Source: Saccharothrix sp. NRRL B-16348 (GTDB lineage: Bacteria > Actinomycetota > Actinomycetes > Mycobacteriales > Pseudonocardiaceae). From it: a DNA stretch of 54,494 bases. Position 1 is the stretch's first letter; each line of letters starts with the position of its first letter. The notes under the pieces are model-generated. The model was not told the DNA's origin. It searched no databases and saw only the letters and a program-made list of their open reading frames with translations. Position numbers and translations under genes: made by a program. Positions 14,201 to 24,736 of the stretch are shown here, one piece after another. The DNA is taken from positions 1 to 54,494 of the forward strand of contig NZ_LGED01000245.1 of assembly GCF_001280085.1 (NCBI RefSeq), read 5' to 3'.

Positions 14201-14882
14201 GGTGTGGGCTCGTCCACGTGCAGCGTCTTCGGCAGCACGCCGTGCCGCAACGCCATCACCATCTTGATCACGCCGGCGACACCGGCCGCAGCCTGGGTAT
14301 GACCGATGTTCGACTTCACCGATCCCAACCACAGCGGGTCCGCGCGATCCTGACCGTAAGTGGCCAGCAACGCCTGCGCCTCGATCGGGTCACCCAACGT
14401 GGTGCCCGTGCCGTGCGCTTCGACGGCGTCCACGTCGGACGGTGACAGACCGGCACTCGCCAACGCCTGGCGGATCACCCGTTCCTGTGACGGCCCGTTC
14501 GGCGCGGTCAGGCCGTTCGACGCGCCGTCCTGGTTGACGGCCGAGCCCGCCACCACGGCCAGCACCCGGTGTCCGCGCCGCCGTGCGTCGGACAACCGCT
14601 CCAGCAACACCAACCCCGCGCCCTCGCCCCAGCTCGTACCGTCGGCGGAAGCGGAGAACGGCTTGCTGCGGCCGTCCGGTGCGAGCCCGCGTTGCCGCGA
14701 GAACTCGGTGAAGATGACCGGCGTCGCCATCACCGTGACACCGCCGGCCAACGCCAGGTCGCACTCACCCGACCGCAGCGCTTGCGCCGCCAGGTGGATC
14801 GCCACCAACGACGACGAGCACGCCGTGTCGACCGACAGGGCCGGTCCGCGCAACCCCAGGTGGTAGGCGACCCGGCCGGACG

Positions 14883-18206
<3,324 letters not shown>

Positions 18207-18688
18207 CGGGTCACCCTGTTCCGCTCGCGATAATTCGAGGCGGTTCCCGGACGAGAGCAATGCGGCCCGCGACCACCGCAACGTCGAGCAGTTGTTCCCC
18301 GGCGGCGGAGAAAGGACCACCCGAACGTACCCCGGTGCCGCACGGCAGGGCTACCGGCGAATCACGTTCCCGCTGACCGCGCATCGGGTTTCCGATCGTG
18401 CCACTGGCACCGGCGACGTGATTCGGCTTCAATGCCGCCGCACTCGCCGACAACGCGCGCGGCACCGCTGGTGCTGGTATCCGCGGTACTGGCATTCACG
18501 ATGACCCGATAGTTCCGCCGGGTGTTTCCCGCGCGCCGAACGGCCCTGTCGCGCTGCGGGGAGTGGCGGCGGTCGCGTGACGCGGGACGGCGGCGCAGGA
18601 CAGCAGCATGGAAGTTGTGGGACGGGGGCGCGGCCCAGGACATTGAGTCGACCGAAGTGCGCACCGACCCGCAGCGAGGTGAACGCCC
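18207..18688. promoter_or_regulatory. Intergenic region between PKS and membrane-protein operon
   Basis: This 480-bp gap separates the divergent PKS (minus) and 18689 (plus) genes and so should hold both promoters. On the minus strand, TTGCTC (18260-18255) and AATTAT (18235-18230) with a 19-bp spacer are a weak promoter candidate about 24 bp before the PKS start. I see no convincing coding frame, repeat or RNA gene. Small ORFs on both strands lack a ribosome-binding site and recognisable content. Confidence 0.4.
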
Positions 18689-19600
18689 ATGGCCCACGCC
18701 CGGCCCGTCATCGGGACCGACCGACCCACCAGACCAGGACGGCTGATCGTCGGCAGCGTCATCGCCGGCGTGGTGCTGTCCGTGCTGTGGTCCTACGAGT
18801 TCGTCGATCACGTGATCGGCGCGAACGTGGCCAACGCCCTGCTCGGCGAGGACGCCGCGACCGCCTCGATCGCGGGCACCGCCGCCGGCTTGGTGTTCGC
18901 GTTCGTCTCGGGGCTCGCGGGCACGTTCACCGCGTGCAACATCGCCATGGCGGCGTCGATCGGTCCGATGAGCGAAGCCGGTGGGTCGACGCAGGGCACG
19001 GTGCGACCGCTGTTGCGCCCGCTGGGCTTCTTCACCGCGGGCATGGTCGGTGTGTCGGCGGTCTACGGCGCGGTCGGCGTGCTGATCGGGCCGAGCCTGC
19101 CGCAGCTGTCGAGCGCGATGGTCGGCACAATGCCGGTGCGGCTGGTGCAGTCGGCCGTCGTGTTCGGCGTCGTCGGGCTGGTGATGGCCTACCTGGGGCT
19201 CGCCGCCCTCGGCGTGCTGCCCGACGTGTTCCGCGGTCGGCCGGTGGCCCGCGTGGTGGTGCTCGGCGCGCTGGTCGGCGCGTTCCTCATCGGCCGGCCC
19301 TACCCGATGTTCATCAAGCTGTTCCGCTCCGCCGTCGACTCCGGCAACCCGCTCTTCGGCGCGGGCACGTTCGTGCTCCAGTCCGTCGGCAACGTCCTGC
19401 TCGTCACGGTCGTGTTCGCCGCGCTGGCGCTCGGCACCAAGGGCCGGTTCCTCCGGTGGTTCGCCTCCAACAGCCGTCGTTCGACGGTGGTCAGCGCGGC
19501 GCTGCTCATCGCCCTCGGCGTGTTCCTGCTCGTGTACTGGGACGTCCGCGTCCCGTCGATCTTCGGGATCGGCTGGTTCCCGACCATGCCCTACAACTGA
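18689..19600 (+). CDS. Multi-pass membrane protein, family not recognised (CcdA/DsbD-like topology)
   Basis: The 303-residue protein starts at ATG 18689 with GAGGTGA seven bases upstream. It has about seven hydrophobic segments (near residues 19-37, 59-80, 105-130, 143-170, 185-205, 228-250 and 268-290). A GTFTACN motif sits in the second membrane segment, followed by GPM. The layout and the lone Cys within a helix recall LysE/CcdA/DsbD-type membrane domains, but the paired cysteines of CcdA are absent, so I do not assign a function. It ends 15 bp before the next membrane gene and the two form a likely operon. Confidence 0.85.
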   Translation: MAHARPVIGTDRPTRPGRLIVGSVIAGVVLSVLWSYEFVDHVIGANVANALLGEDAATASIAGTAAGLVFAFVSGLAGTFTACNIAMAASIGPMSEAGGSTQGTVRPLLRPLGFFTAGMVGVSAVYGAVGVLIGPSLPQLSSAMVGTMPVRLVQSAVVFGVVGLVMAYLGLAALGVLPDVFRGRPVARVVVLGALVGAFLIGRPYPMFIKLFRSAVDSGNPLFGAGTFVLQSVGNVLLVTVVFAALALGTKGRFLRWFASNSRRSTVVSAALLIALGVFLLVYWDVRVPSIFGIGWFPTMPYN

Positions 19601-19615
19601 CAAGAGGAGCTGATC

Positions 19616-20080
19616 GTGTCCGCGACAATCGCTGTCCCGACGACCACGAGGTCGGTGTCCCCCATCCGGAGCGGGGCGTTGGCCGGACTCGCCGGCGGCC
19701 TCGTGTTCGGCCTGTTCATGGCCAGCGTGGGCGCCCTGCCCATGGTCGGCATGCTGATCGGCATCGAGAACGCCGTCGTCGGCTTCATCGTCCACATGGT
19801 GATCTCCGCGATCGCCGGCGCCGGCTTCGGCGTCCTGACCCGCAACATGGGCATGGTGCCGCCCGTCTACGCGCTGAGCATGATCTACGGCGCCGTCTGG
19901 TGGGTCCTCGGCGCCCTGATCGTCATGCCGCTGTGGTTGAGCGTGACCGCCGACCCGATGATGAGCGACATGGTGTTCGTGGTCGGCGGCGCCCAGTGGG
20001 TCAGCCTGTTCGGCCACGTGGTCGGCTTCGGCATGACGACGGGCGCCGTGCTGCTCGCGCTGCGCGGCCACGCCAAGTAA
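19616..20080 (+). CDS. Small four-helix membrane protein, unknown function
   Basis: The 154-residue protein starts at GTG 19616, set by a strong AAGAGGAG at 19602-19609. It has four to five hydrophobic segments rich in Gly, Met and Val, with no soluble domain. Its close coupling to the preceding membrane gene suggests a two-component membrane complex or shared process. No catalytic or metal-binding motif is evident apart from Met-rich stretches (GMVPP, DPMMSDM). Confidence 0.83.
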   Translation: MSATIAVPTTTRSVSPIRSGALAGLAGGLVFGLFMASVGALPMVGMLIGIENAVVGFIVHMVISAIAGAGFGVLTRNMGMVPPVYALSMIYGAVWWVLGALIVMPLWLSVTADPMMSDMVFVVGGAQWVSLFGHVVGFGMTTGAVLLALRGHAK

Positions 20081-20152
20081 GGCCACCGCGTCCGGACCCG
20101 TCGCACCCACGGCGGCGGGCCGGACCGTCCTACTGCGGGATCACGCAGTGCG

Positions 20153-20191
20153 GCCGTTCACCGATCACCCCCCGAGTGGTCGGTGAACGGC
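20153..20191. promoter_or_regulatory. Inverted repeat just upstream of the AhpD-like gene
   Basis: GCCGTTCACCGA (20153-20164) is perfectly mirrored by TCGGTGAACGGC (20180-20191). The stem extends four more base pairs inward, one of them G-T, leaving a loop of about 7 nt. It ends at the base before a -10-like TAGCGT. It could be an operator for a dimeric repressor, a terminator for the membrane operon ending at 20080, or both. It lacks a T-tract. Confidence 0.6.
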
Positions 20192-20197
20192 TAGCGT
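20192..20197 (+). promoter_or_regulatory. -10 element of a leaderless promoter for the AhpD-like gene
   Basis: TAGCGT lies six bases before ATG 20204, and no ribosome-binding site is present. This is the arrangement expected of a leaderless actinobacterial transcript starting at the ATG. The same geometry (TAGCAT, six-base gap, ATG) occurs at 24725-24737. Confidence 0.55.
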
Positions 20198-20203
20198 GAC
20201 CGC

Positions 20204-20752
20204 ATGGCGCACATCGACCTCGGCGTGGACGAGGCTCTGAACCCCGGCATCAGGGGTCTCATGCGGTTCCGGCCCGAGACCGCCAAGCCCCTCAACGCGT
20301 TGGCCGAAGCCCTGCTGCGCGCGCCGAACTCGCTGCCCGCCGGCGAGCGCGAGCTGATCGCGGCCTACGTGTCGGCGCTGAACGAGTGCCAGTTCTGCCG
20401 TGACTCCCACTCGGCGTTCGCCGCCGCCCAGCTCGACGAGGGCATGACCCTGGTGCGGCAGGTCCGGGCCGACCTGGACACCGCGCCGGTGTCGGAGAAG
20501 CTGCGGGCGCTGCTGCGGATCGCGGCCGCGACCCGGGAGTCCGGCCTCAAGGTCACCATCGACCTGGTCGACCGGGCCCGCGCGCACGGCGCCACCGACG
20601 TCGAGATCCACGACACCGTGCTGATCGCGGCGGCGTTCAGCATGTTCAACCGGTACGTCGACGGCCTCGGCACGCTCGCGCTGGACGACCCGGACGGGTA
20701 CGACGAGTCCGCCAGGCGGATCGTCGAGCACGGCTACACCGACTCGGTGTAG
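20204..20752 (+). CDS. AhpD-like / carboxymuconolactone decarboxylase family peroxidase-related protein
   Basis: The 182-residue protein is probably a cytosolic alkylhydroperoxidase-fold protein that reduces peroxides through a redox-active CxxC. The diagnostic segment NECQFCRDSHS holds Cys62, Cys65 and His69, the AhpD-type catalytic set, and the length fits the peroxidase-related subgroup. The start at ATG 20204 is supported by a leaderless -10 rather than a Shine-Dalgarno sequence. Its last 19 bp overlap the 3' end of the convergent permease gene. Confidence 0.88.
   Translation: MAHIDLGVDEALNPGIRGLMRFRPETAKPLNALAEALLRAPNSLPAGERELIAAYVSALNECQFCRDSHSAFAAAQLDEGMTLVRQVRADLDTAPVSEKLRALLRIAAATRESGLKVTIDLVDRARAHGATDVEIHDTVLIAAAFSMFNRYVDGLGTLALDDPDGYDESARRIVEHGYTDSV
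20734..20752. other. Perfect palindrome containing both stop codons of two convergent genes
   Basis: CTACACCGACTCGGTGTAG has 9-bp perfect arms about one central base. Read on either strand it ends in TAG, so it supplies the stop of the AhpD-like gene and of the permease. The two proteins consequently end alike, in YTDSV and YTESV. It may act as a bidirectional terminator. Confidence 0.8.
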
Positions 20753-22125
20753 TCCGCGGCCCGTCGGCGGCGCAGCCGCACCAGCGGGTAGGACAGCAGC
20801 ACCAGCGCCACGAACGGCACGCCGACCTGCCACGCCGGGCCGAACGCCTCGGTGAACGCCGTCGCCACCACCACGAGCACCACGTACAGCAGGCTCAGCA
20901 CCGACGTCACCGGCGCGCCCGGCAGCCGGACCGGCGCCGGTGGCAGGCCGCGGCGGGCGCGCCGGAACGCCAGGTGGCTCACGAAGATCAGCATCCACGC
21001 CACCATGCCGCTGAACAGCGCGATGCCGAGCAGCACCGGGAACGCCGCGTCCGGCGACAGCGCGGCCGCCACCGCCGCGGCGGCCAGGCCGGCGGTCGAC
21101 GCCAGCACCGCGTTCACCGGGCTGCCCCGGTCGGTCACCGCGGCGAGGGCCTTCGGCGCGTACCGGTCGAGGGCCAGCGAGTGCATCGTCCTGGACGCCA
21201 GGTACAGCGTGGTGTTCGCGGCGGACAGCGCGGCCGTGAGGATGACCAGGTTCATCAGGCCCGCGGCGGCCGGGACGCCGATCGACGCGAACAGCGCCAC
21301 GAACGGGCTCTCCGCCACCCCGTCGACCGCCGCCGCTTCGGTCCACGGCACGATCGCCACGATGATCCCGGTGGCCAGCACGTAGAACAACCCCAGCCGC
21401 AGCGCCACCCGGCGGGCCGCGCGCGGGATGTCGCGGGCCGGGCTGCGCGACTCGGCGGCCGTCATCGCGACCGACTCCACACCGCCGTAGCTGAACGTCG
21501 CCACGCTGACCGCCAGCAGCACGCCCACCAGGCCGTTGGGCATGAACCCGCCGTGCCCGGTCCACGCCGACAACCCGGCCGCGTCCTGCCCCGGCAGCCC
21601 GAACACCACGTACAGCACGCCCAGCACGAGGAACACGACCAGCGCCGTCACCTTGATCATCGCGAACCAGTACTCGACCTCGCCGAACAGCCGCACGGCC
21701 GCGAAGTTGACGCCCAGGATCGCCACCGAGAACAGGCACACCGACGCCCACAACGGCACCTGCGGCCACCAGTACCGGACGTAGAGCCCGGCCGCGACCA
21801 CCTCGCCGCCGACCGTGATCACCTGCGTCGCCCAGTAGCACCACCGCTGCACGTACCCGACGAGCGGCCCGGCGTACCGCGCACCGACCGCGCCGAACCC
21901 GCCCGCCTCCGGGTGCACGACCACCATCTCGGCGACCGCGTAGGCCACCGCGACCGCCGCCAGCGCGCCGACCAGGTAGACGAGCACGACCGCCGGCCCG
22001 GCCATGGAGATGGCGAGGCTGGAGCCGAGGAACAGCCCGGTGCCGATGGTGCCGCCGAGCGAGATCATGCCGATCTGGCGGCTCGTCAACTGCCGGAGCA
22101 GCCCGCCGTTCGCGTGGTCCGCCAA
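20734..22125 (-). CDS. APC-superfamily amino-acid permease
   Basis: The 463-residue integral membrane protein has about 12 predicted helices and the family's early GGTIGTGLFLGSS motif in helix 1, characteristic of amino-acid/H+ symporters of the AAT/APC type. A second family block, FSYGGVESVAM, matches the conserved helix 6 region. The start is TTG 22125, chosen because GGAGGA lies five bases upstream and the N terminus (LLRQLTSRQIGMISLGG) fits the family. The amino acid carried cannot be deduced. The adjacent DAO-type oxidase in the same orientation might use an imported amino acid. Confidence 0.93.
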   Translation of the reverse strand: MADHANGGLLRQLTSRQIGMISLGGTIGTGLFLGSSLAISMAGPAVVLVYLVGALAAVAVAYAVAEMVVVHPEAGGFGAVGARYAGPLVGYVQRWCYWATQVITVGGEVVAAGLYVRYWWPQVPLWASVCLFSVAILGVNFAAVRLFGEVEYWFAMIKVTALVVFLVLGVLYVVFGLPGQDAAGLSAWTGHGGFMPNGLVGVLLAVSVATFSYGGVESVAMTAAESRSPARDIPRAARRVALRLGLFYVLATGIIVAIVPWTEAAAVDGVAESPFVALFASIGVPAAAGLMNLVILTAALSAANTTLYLASRTMHSLALDRYAPKALAAVTDRGSPVNAVLASTAGLAAAAVAAALSPDAAFPVLLGIALFSGMVAWMLIFVSHLAFRRARRGLPPAPVRLPGAPVTSVLSLLYVVLVVVATAFTEAFGPAWQVGVPFVALVLLSYPLVRLRRRRAADYTESV

Positions 22126-22286
22126 GGAGTCCTCCGGGGTCGCACGGTCCGCGGGCAGCGCGACAGTGCCGGCACCCCGGTGCTCACGCCATCACCCGGC
22201 GGGTCGCCGCTACGGCTGGCCGAAGCTCGGCGGCCCTCACCGACTGCGGACCGGGCGGTCCTCACCGTGGCAGACCCGAGCGGTCC

Positions 22287-23408
22287 TCAGTGGACGGCGG
22301 CGTGCCGTTCGAACCGGAACGGGGCCAGGGCGTCGCTCCGGTCCTCGCCCACCACCTCCGCCGCGACCAGGTCACCGGCGTGCAGGCTCAACGTCGCGCC
22401 GCTGTGCGACACGGCGAAGTGGAAGTTCGGCAGCTCGACCACCCGGCCGAGCACCGGCAGGCCGTCGGCCGGGATGGGCCGCTCACCCACCCGGACGCTC
22501 TCCACCGACGCCGCACGGATGCCCGGGTAGAGCGCACGGCCCGCCTCGACCACCTCCGCCACCGCCGACGGGTCCACGCTGATCTCACCGCGGTCGGACA
22601 CGCGGGCCGCGTCGTCGACCTCCGGGCTGTGCAGCAGCAACCGCCCACCTCCGTCCGGCCGCAGGTGGACGTGCGGCGCGTGGACGACCCGCGCCACCGC
22701 CACCGCGACCGGCGAGGTGTAGACGAGCACGCCGCGGGTGTTGCGCATCGGCAACGCCAACCCGGCCAGTGCGGCGATCCGCGCGGCTTGCGGCCCCGCG
22801 CAGTCGACCACCGCGTCGACGGCCAGCCGCCGCCCGGAGGCGAGCCGGACCGCGCGCACCGCGCCGGCCGTCACCTCAAGGTCCGTCACCGCGTCGTCGC
22901 GCACGACCTCCGCGCCGGCGGAGACCGCCGTCGACAGCAGGTGGCCGATCAGGCGGGTCGGCTCGACCCAGCCCTCGCGCGGGAAGTACGCAATCCCGTC
23001 GGCGGGCAGCGCGGCGGGGTTCACCTCGGATTCCAGGGCCAACGCCTCGGACCGGGTGAGCCACCGGGCCTCGTAGCCGTAGTCGAGGACGTCGGCGACC
23101 TTCCGGCCCAGCTCCGCCCGGTCCGCGTCGGTGTCGGCCCACTCCAGGTTGCCGGTCTCGTGGTACCAGTCGCTGTGCGGCACGTCGGCCGCCAGCCGCC
23201 GGTGGGCGGCCATGCCCATGACGCTGAAGTCGTGGTACGAGCGCGGCTGCTTGCCGCAGGAGTTCGTCCACGAGAACGTCGCGCCGGACGTGCCGCCGCC
23301 GGGCGCGCCCGCGTCGACCACGGTGACCCGGGCGCCTCTCCGCGTCAGCGCAGCGGCCACCGCCGCGCCGTACACACCCGCACCGATGACGACCACGCGC
23401 GCAACCAT
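22287..23408 (-). CDS. DAO-family FAD-dependent oxidoreductase
   Basis: The 373-residue flavoprotein has an N-terminal dinucleotide-binding site (VVVIGAGVYGAAVA) followed by the acidic VVDAG. The C-terminal PIPADGLPVLGRV and HSGATLSLHAGDLVA match the DadA/glycine-oxidase family, which oxidises D-amino acids, glycine or other secondary amines. The start is ATG 23408, with GGGAGG upstream. It lies 161 bp upstream of the amino-acid permease in the same direction. The substrate is not determinable from sequence alone. Confidence 0.9.
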   Translation of the reverse strand: MVARVVVIGAGVYGAAVAAALTRRGARVTVVDAGAPGGGTSGATFSWTNSCGKQPRSYHDFSVMGMAAHRRLAADVPHSDWYHETGNLEWADTDADRAELGRKVADVLDYGYEARWLTRSEALALESEVNPAALPADGIAYFPREGWVEPTRLIGHLLSTAVSAGAEVVRDDAVTDLEVTAGAVRAVRLASGRRLAVDAVVDCAGPQAARIAALAGLALPMRNTRGVLVYTSPVAVAVARVVHAPHVHLRPDGGGRLLLHSPEVDDAARVSDRGEISVDPSAVAEVVEAGRALYPGIRAASVESVRVGERPIPADGLPVLGRVVELPNFHFAVSHSGATLSLHAGDLVAAEVVGEDRSDALAPFRFERHAAVH

Positions 23409-23495
23409 GTCGACGACCTGCCTCCCGTGATCAACCGGAGCTGTTCCCCTTGTGGCACTTCAGGTATAGCACGCGGTCGCGACGCGATCGGGTGG

Positions 23496-23939
23496 TCACG
23501 CGGGCTGCGCGGAAACTTCCGGCCGGGCCGCGCCGAGAGCTTGACCGAACGCCACGCACGCCACCGCGAACAGGACGATGGGCGGCAGGGGCAGCAGCCA
23601 CAGCGACAGGCCGAGCACCACCAGCGACCCGGCCAGGCACAGGCCGCTCAACGTGCGCGACCGCGTCACCAGGTCGGGCGCCGACCGCGCGACGAGCAGG
23701 CACACGACACCGCCGAAGACCAGCGCGGCGGCCATCACGAGCGACATGCCCTGGTCGAGGTCGCGCAGGCTGCGCCGGACACCGGCGATCTCGATGCCGT
23801 GCTCCCGCATCGCCGCGAGCGCACGTGCCGCCGCCGGGTCCTCGGGGCGCAGACCGATCGCCACCGCGGTGGCCAGGTGTCCCAAGCCGGTCGCGACCCA
23901 CGCCCACGCGCCGATCCGGAACACCCTCAACCCGCGCAT
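23496..23939 (-). CDS. Small membrane protein downstream of TetR regulator
   Basis: The 147-residue protein has four predicted transmembrane segments (near residues 10-29, 66-84, 97-113 and 115-135). The frame is open much further upstream, but ATG 23939 is preceded by GGAGGGTGGAG and a promoter-like region, so I use it. The segment RIGAWAWVATGLGHL recalls small actinobacterial membrane proteins of unknown function. It lies 83 bp downstream of the tetR-type gene on the same strand, with repeated CTGTA/TACAG half-sites between, so it is the likely regulatory target. Confidence 0.82.
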   Translation of the reverse strand: MRGLRVFRIGAWAWVATGLGHLATAVAIGLRPEDPAAARALAAMREHGIEIAGVRRSLRDLDQGMSLVMAAALVFGGVVCLLVARSAPDLVTRSRTLSGLCLAGSLVVLGLSLWLLPLPPIVLFAVACVAFGQALGAARPEVSAQPA

Positions 23940-23963
23940 CGCTCCACCCTCCGTTGACCATGC

Positions 23964-23998
23964 ACAGCTGTATGTTTGATCCGTACAGTCCTGTATGT
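23964..23998. promoter_or_regulatory. Cluster of CTGTA/TACAG half-sites before the membrane gene
   Basis: Within 35 bp there are ACAGCTGT (23964-23971), CTGTATGT (23968-23975), TACAG (23984-23988) and CTGTATGT (23991-23998). They form overlapping inverted and direct repeats. A minus-strand TTGACA (24002-23997) overlaps the last one as a -35 candidate. This looks like a TetR operator controlling the downstream membrane gene. Confidence 0.55.
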
Positions 23999-24022
23999 CA
24001 ACGGAGGTGACCGGTGACACGC

Positions 24023-24598
24023 CTACCGAACGGCGGTCAACTGGTCGATCAGGTGCTTCAACCCCGCCCGTCCGCGCGGACCGTCCACCGCGACCTCCGG
24101 GACCACCGCGGTGGCGACGCGCCGCAGTTCCGCCCAGCCGAGGTAGGCGGCATACGCGACGACCGCCTGCCGACGCGCGACCGCGGGCGTCAGGCCGAGT
24201 TCGGCGTACAACTCGGCGAGGTATGCGATGCGCCGCTCGATCACCCTGGTCAGGACGGGCGCGATGACGGGGTGGTCGGCGTGCGCCACCAGCGCGGGCT
24301 CCAGGCCCGCGACGACCTCCGCGCCGAGCGCCGCCCGGAACCCCTCGCGGAGCTTCTCCTCCGGGTCGTCGAGGGACGCGAGCCGGGTGATGAGGTCGGC
24401 GGTGGTCCGCTGCTCCCACAGCTCCACGGCCGCCACGAGCAACGCCTCGCGGTCCTTGAAGTGCCAGTAGAAGCTGCCGCGCGTGATGCCGAGCTCACCG
24501 GCGAGCGTGTCGACGGCCACCGCCGCCACCCCGCCGCGGGCCAGGGCGCGCAGCGCCGCCATCGTCCAGTCCTCGCGGGTGACGCGTCCTCTCGTCAT
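24023..24598 (-). CDS. TetR/AcrR-family transcriptional regulator
   Basis: The 191-residue protein has the standard TetR N-terminal helix-turn-helix. TREDWTMAALRALARGG is helix 1, and the LGITRGSFYWHFKDREALL block (residues 36-54) is the recognition helix and its flank. The C-terminal half is a helical ligand-binding and dimerisation domain with no identifiable ligand. ATG 24598 is the family-typical start. It is transcribed toward the small membrane gene at 23939. Confidence 0.93.
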   Translation of the reverse strand: MTRGRVTREDWTMAALRALARGGVAAVAVDTLAGELGITRGSFYWHFKDREALLVAAVELWEQRTTADLITRLASLDDPEEKLREGFRAALGAEVVAGLEPALVAHADHPVIAPVLTRVIERRIAYLAELYAELGLTPAVARRQAVVAYAAYLGWAELRRVATAVVPEVAVDGPRGRAGLKHLIDQLTAVR

Positions 24599-24724
24599 GG
24601 GACCGAACAGTAGTGTCCGGACTCGGCGGACGGTTCGAGGCGCGAAACAGTTTCACTACAGCGCGGCGAAATATCCCCGACCACCATTTCCACGCGCGCA
24701 CGCCGTGGCTCGAATCACACCCGC

Positions 24725-24730
24725 TAGCAT
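24725..24730 (+). promoter_or_regulatory. -10 element of a leaderless promoter for the 417-aa orphan
   Basis: TAGCAT ends six bases before ATG 24737, and no Shine-Dalgarno sequence precedes the start. The geometry matches that of the AhpD-like gene. Confidence 0.5.
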
Positions 24731-24736
24731 GCGCTG

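Noticed and set aside
18211..18495. 94-codon minus-strand ORF upstream of the PKS
   Set aside because: No ribosome-binding site, no recognisable content, and it overlaps the PKS promoter region and the first codons' leader.
18362..20110. Minus-strand 582-codon frame opposite the membrane operon
   Set aside because: The plus-strand genes have membrane helices and strong ribosome-binding sites; this frame gives His/Asp/Arg-rich shadow sequence.
23940..24419. Extended start for the small membrane gene at 23496
   Set aside because: The extension overlaps the tetR gene in another frame and reads as Arg/Pro/His-rich shadow; ATG 23939 has GGAGG.
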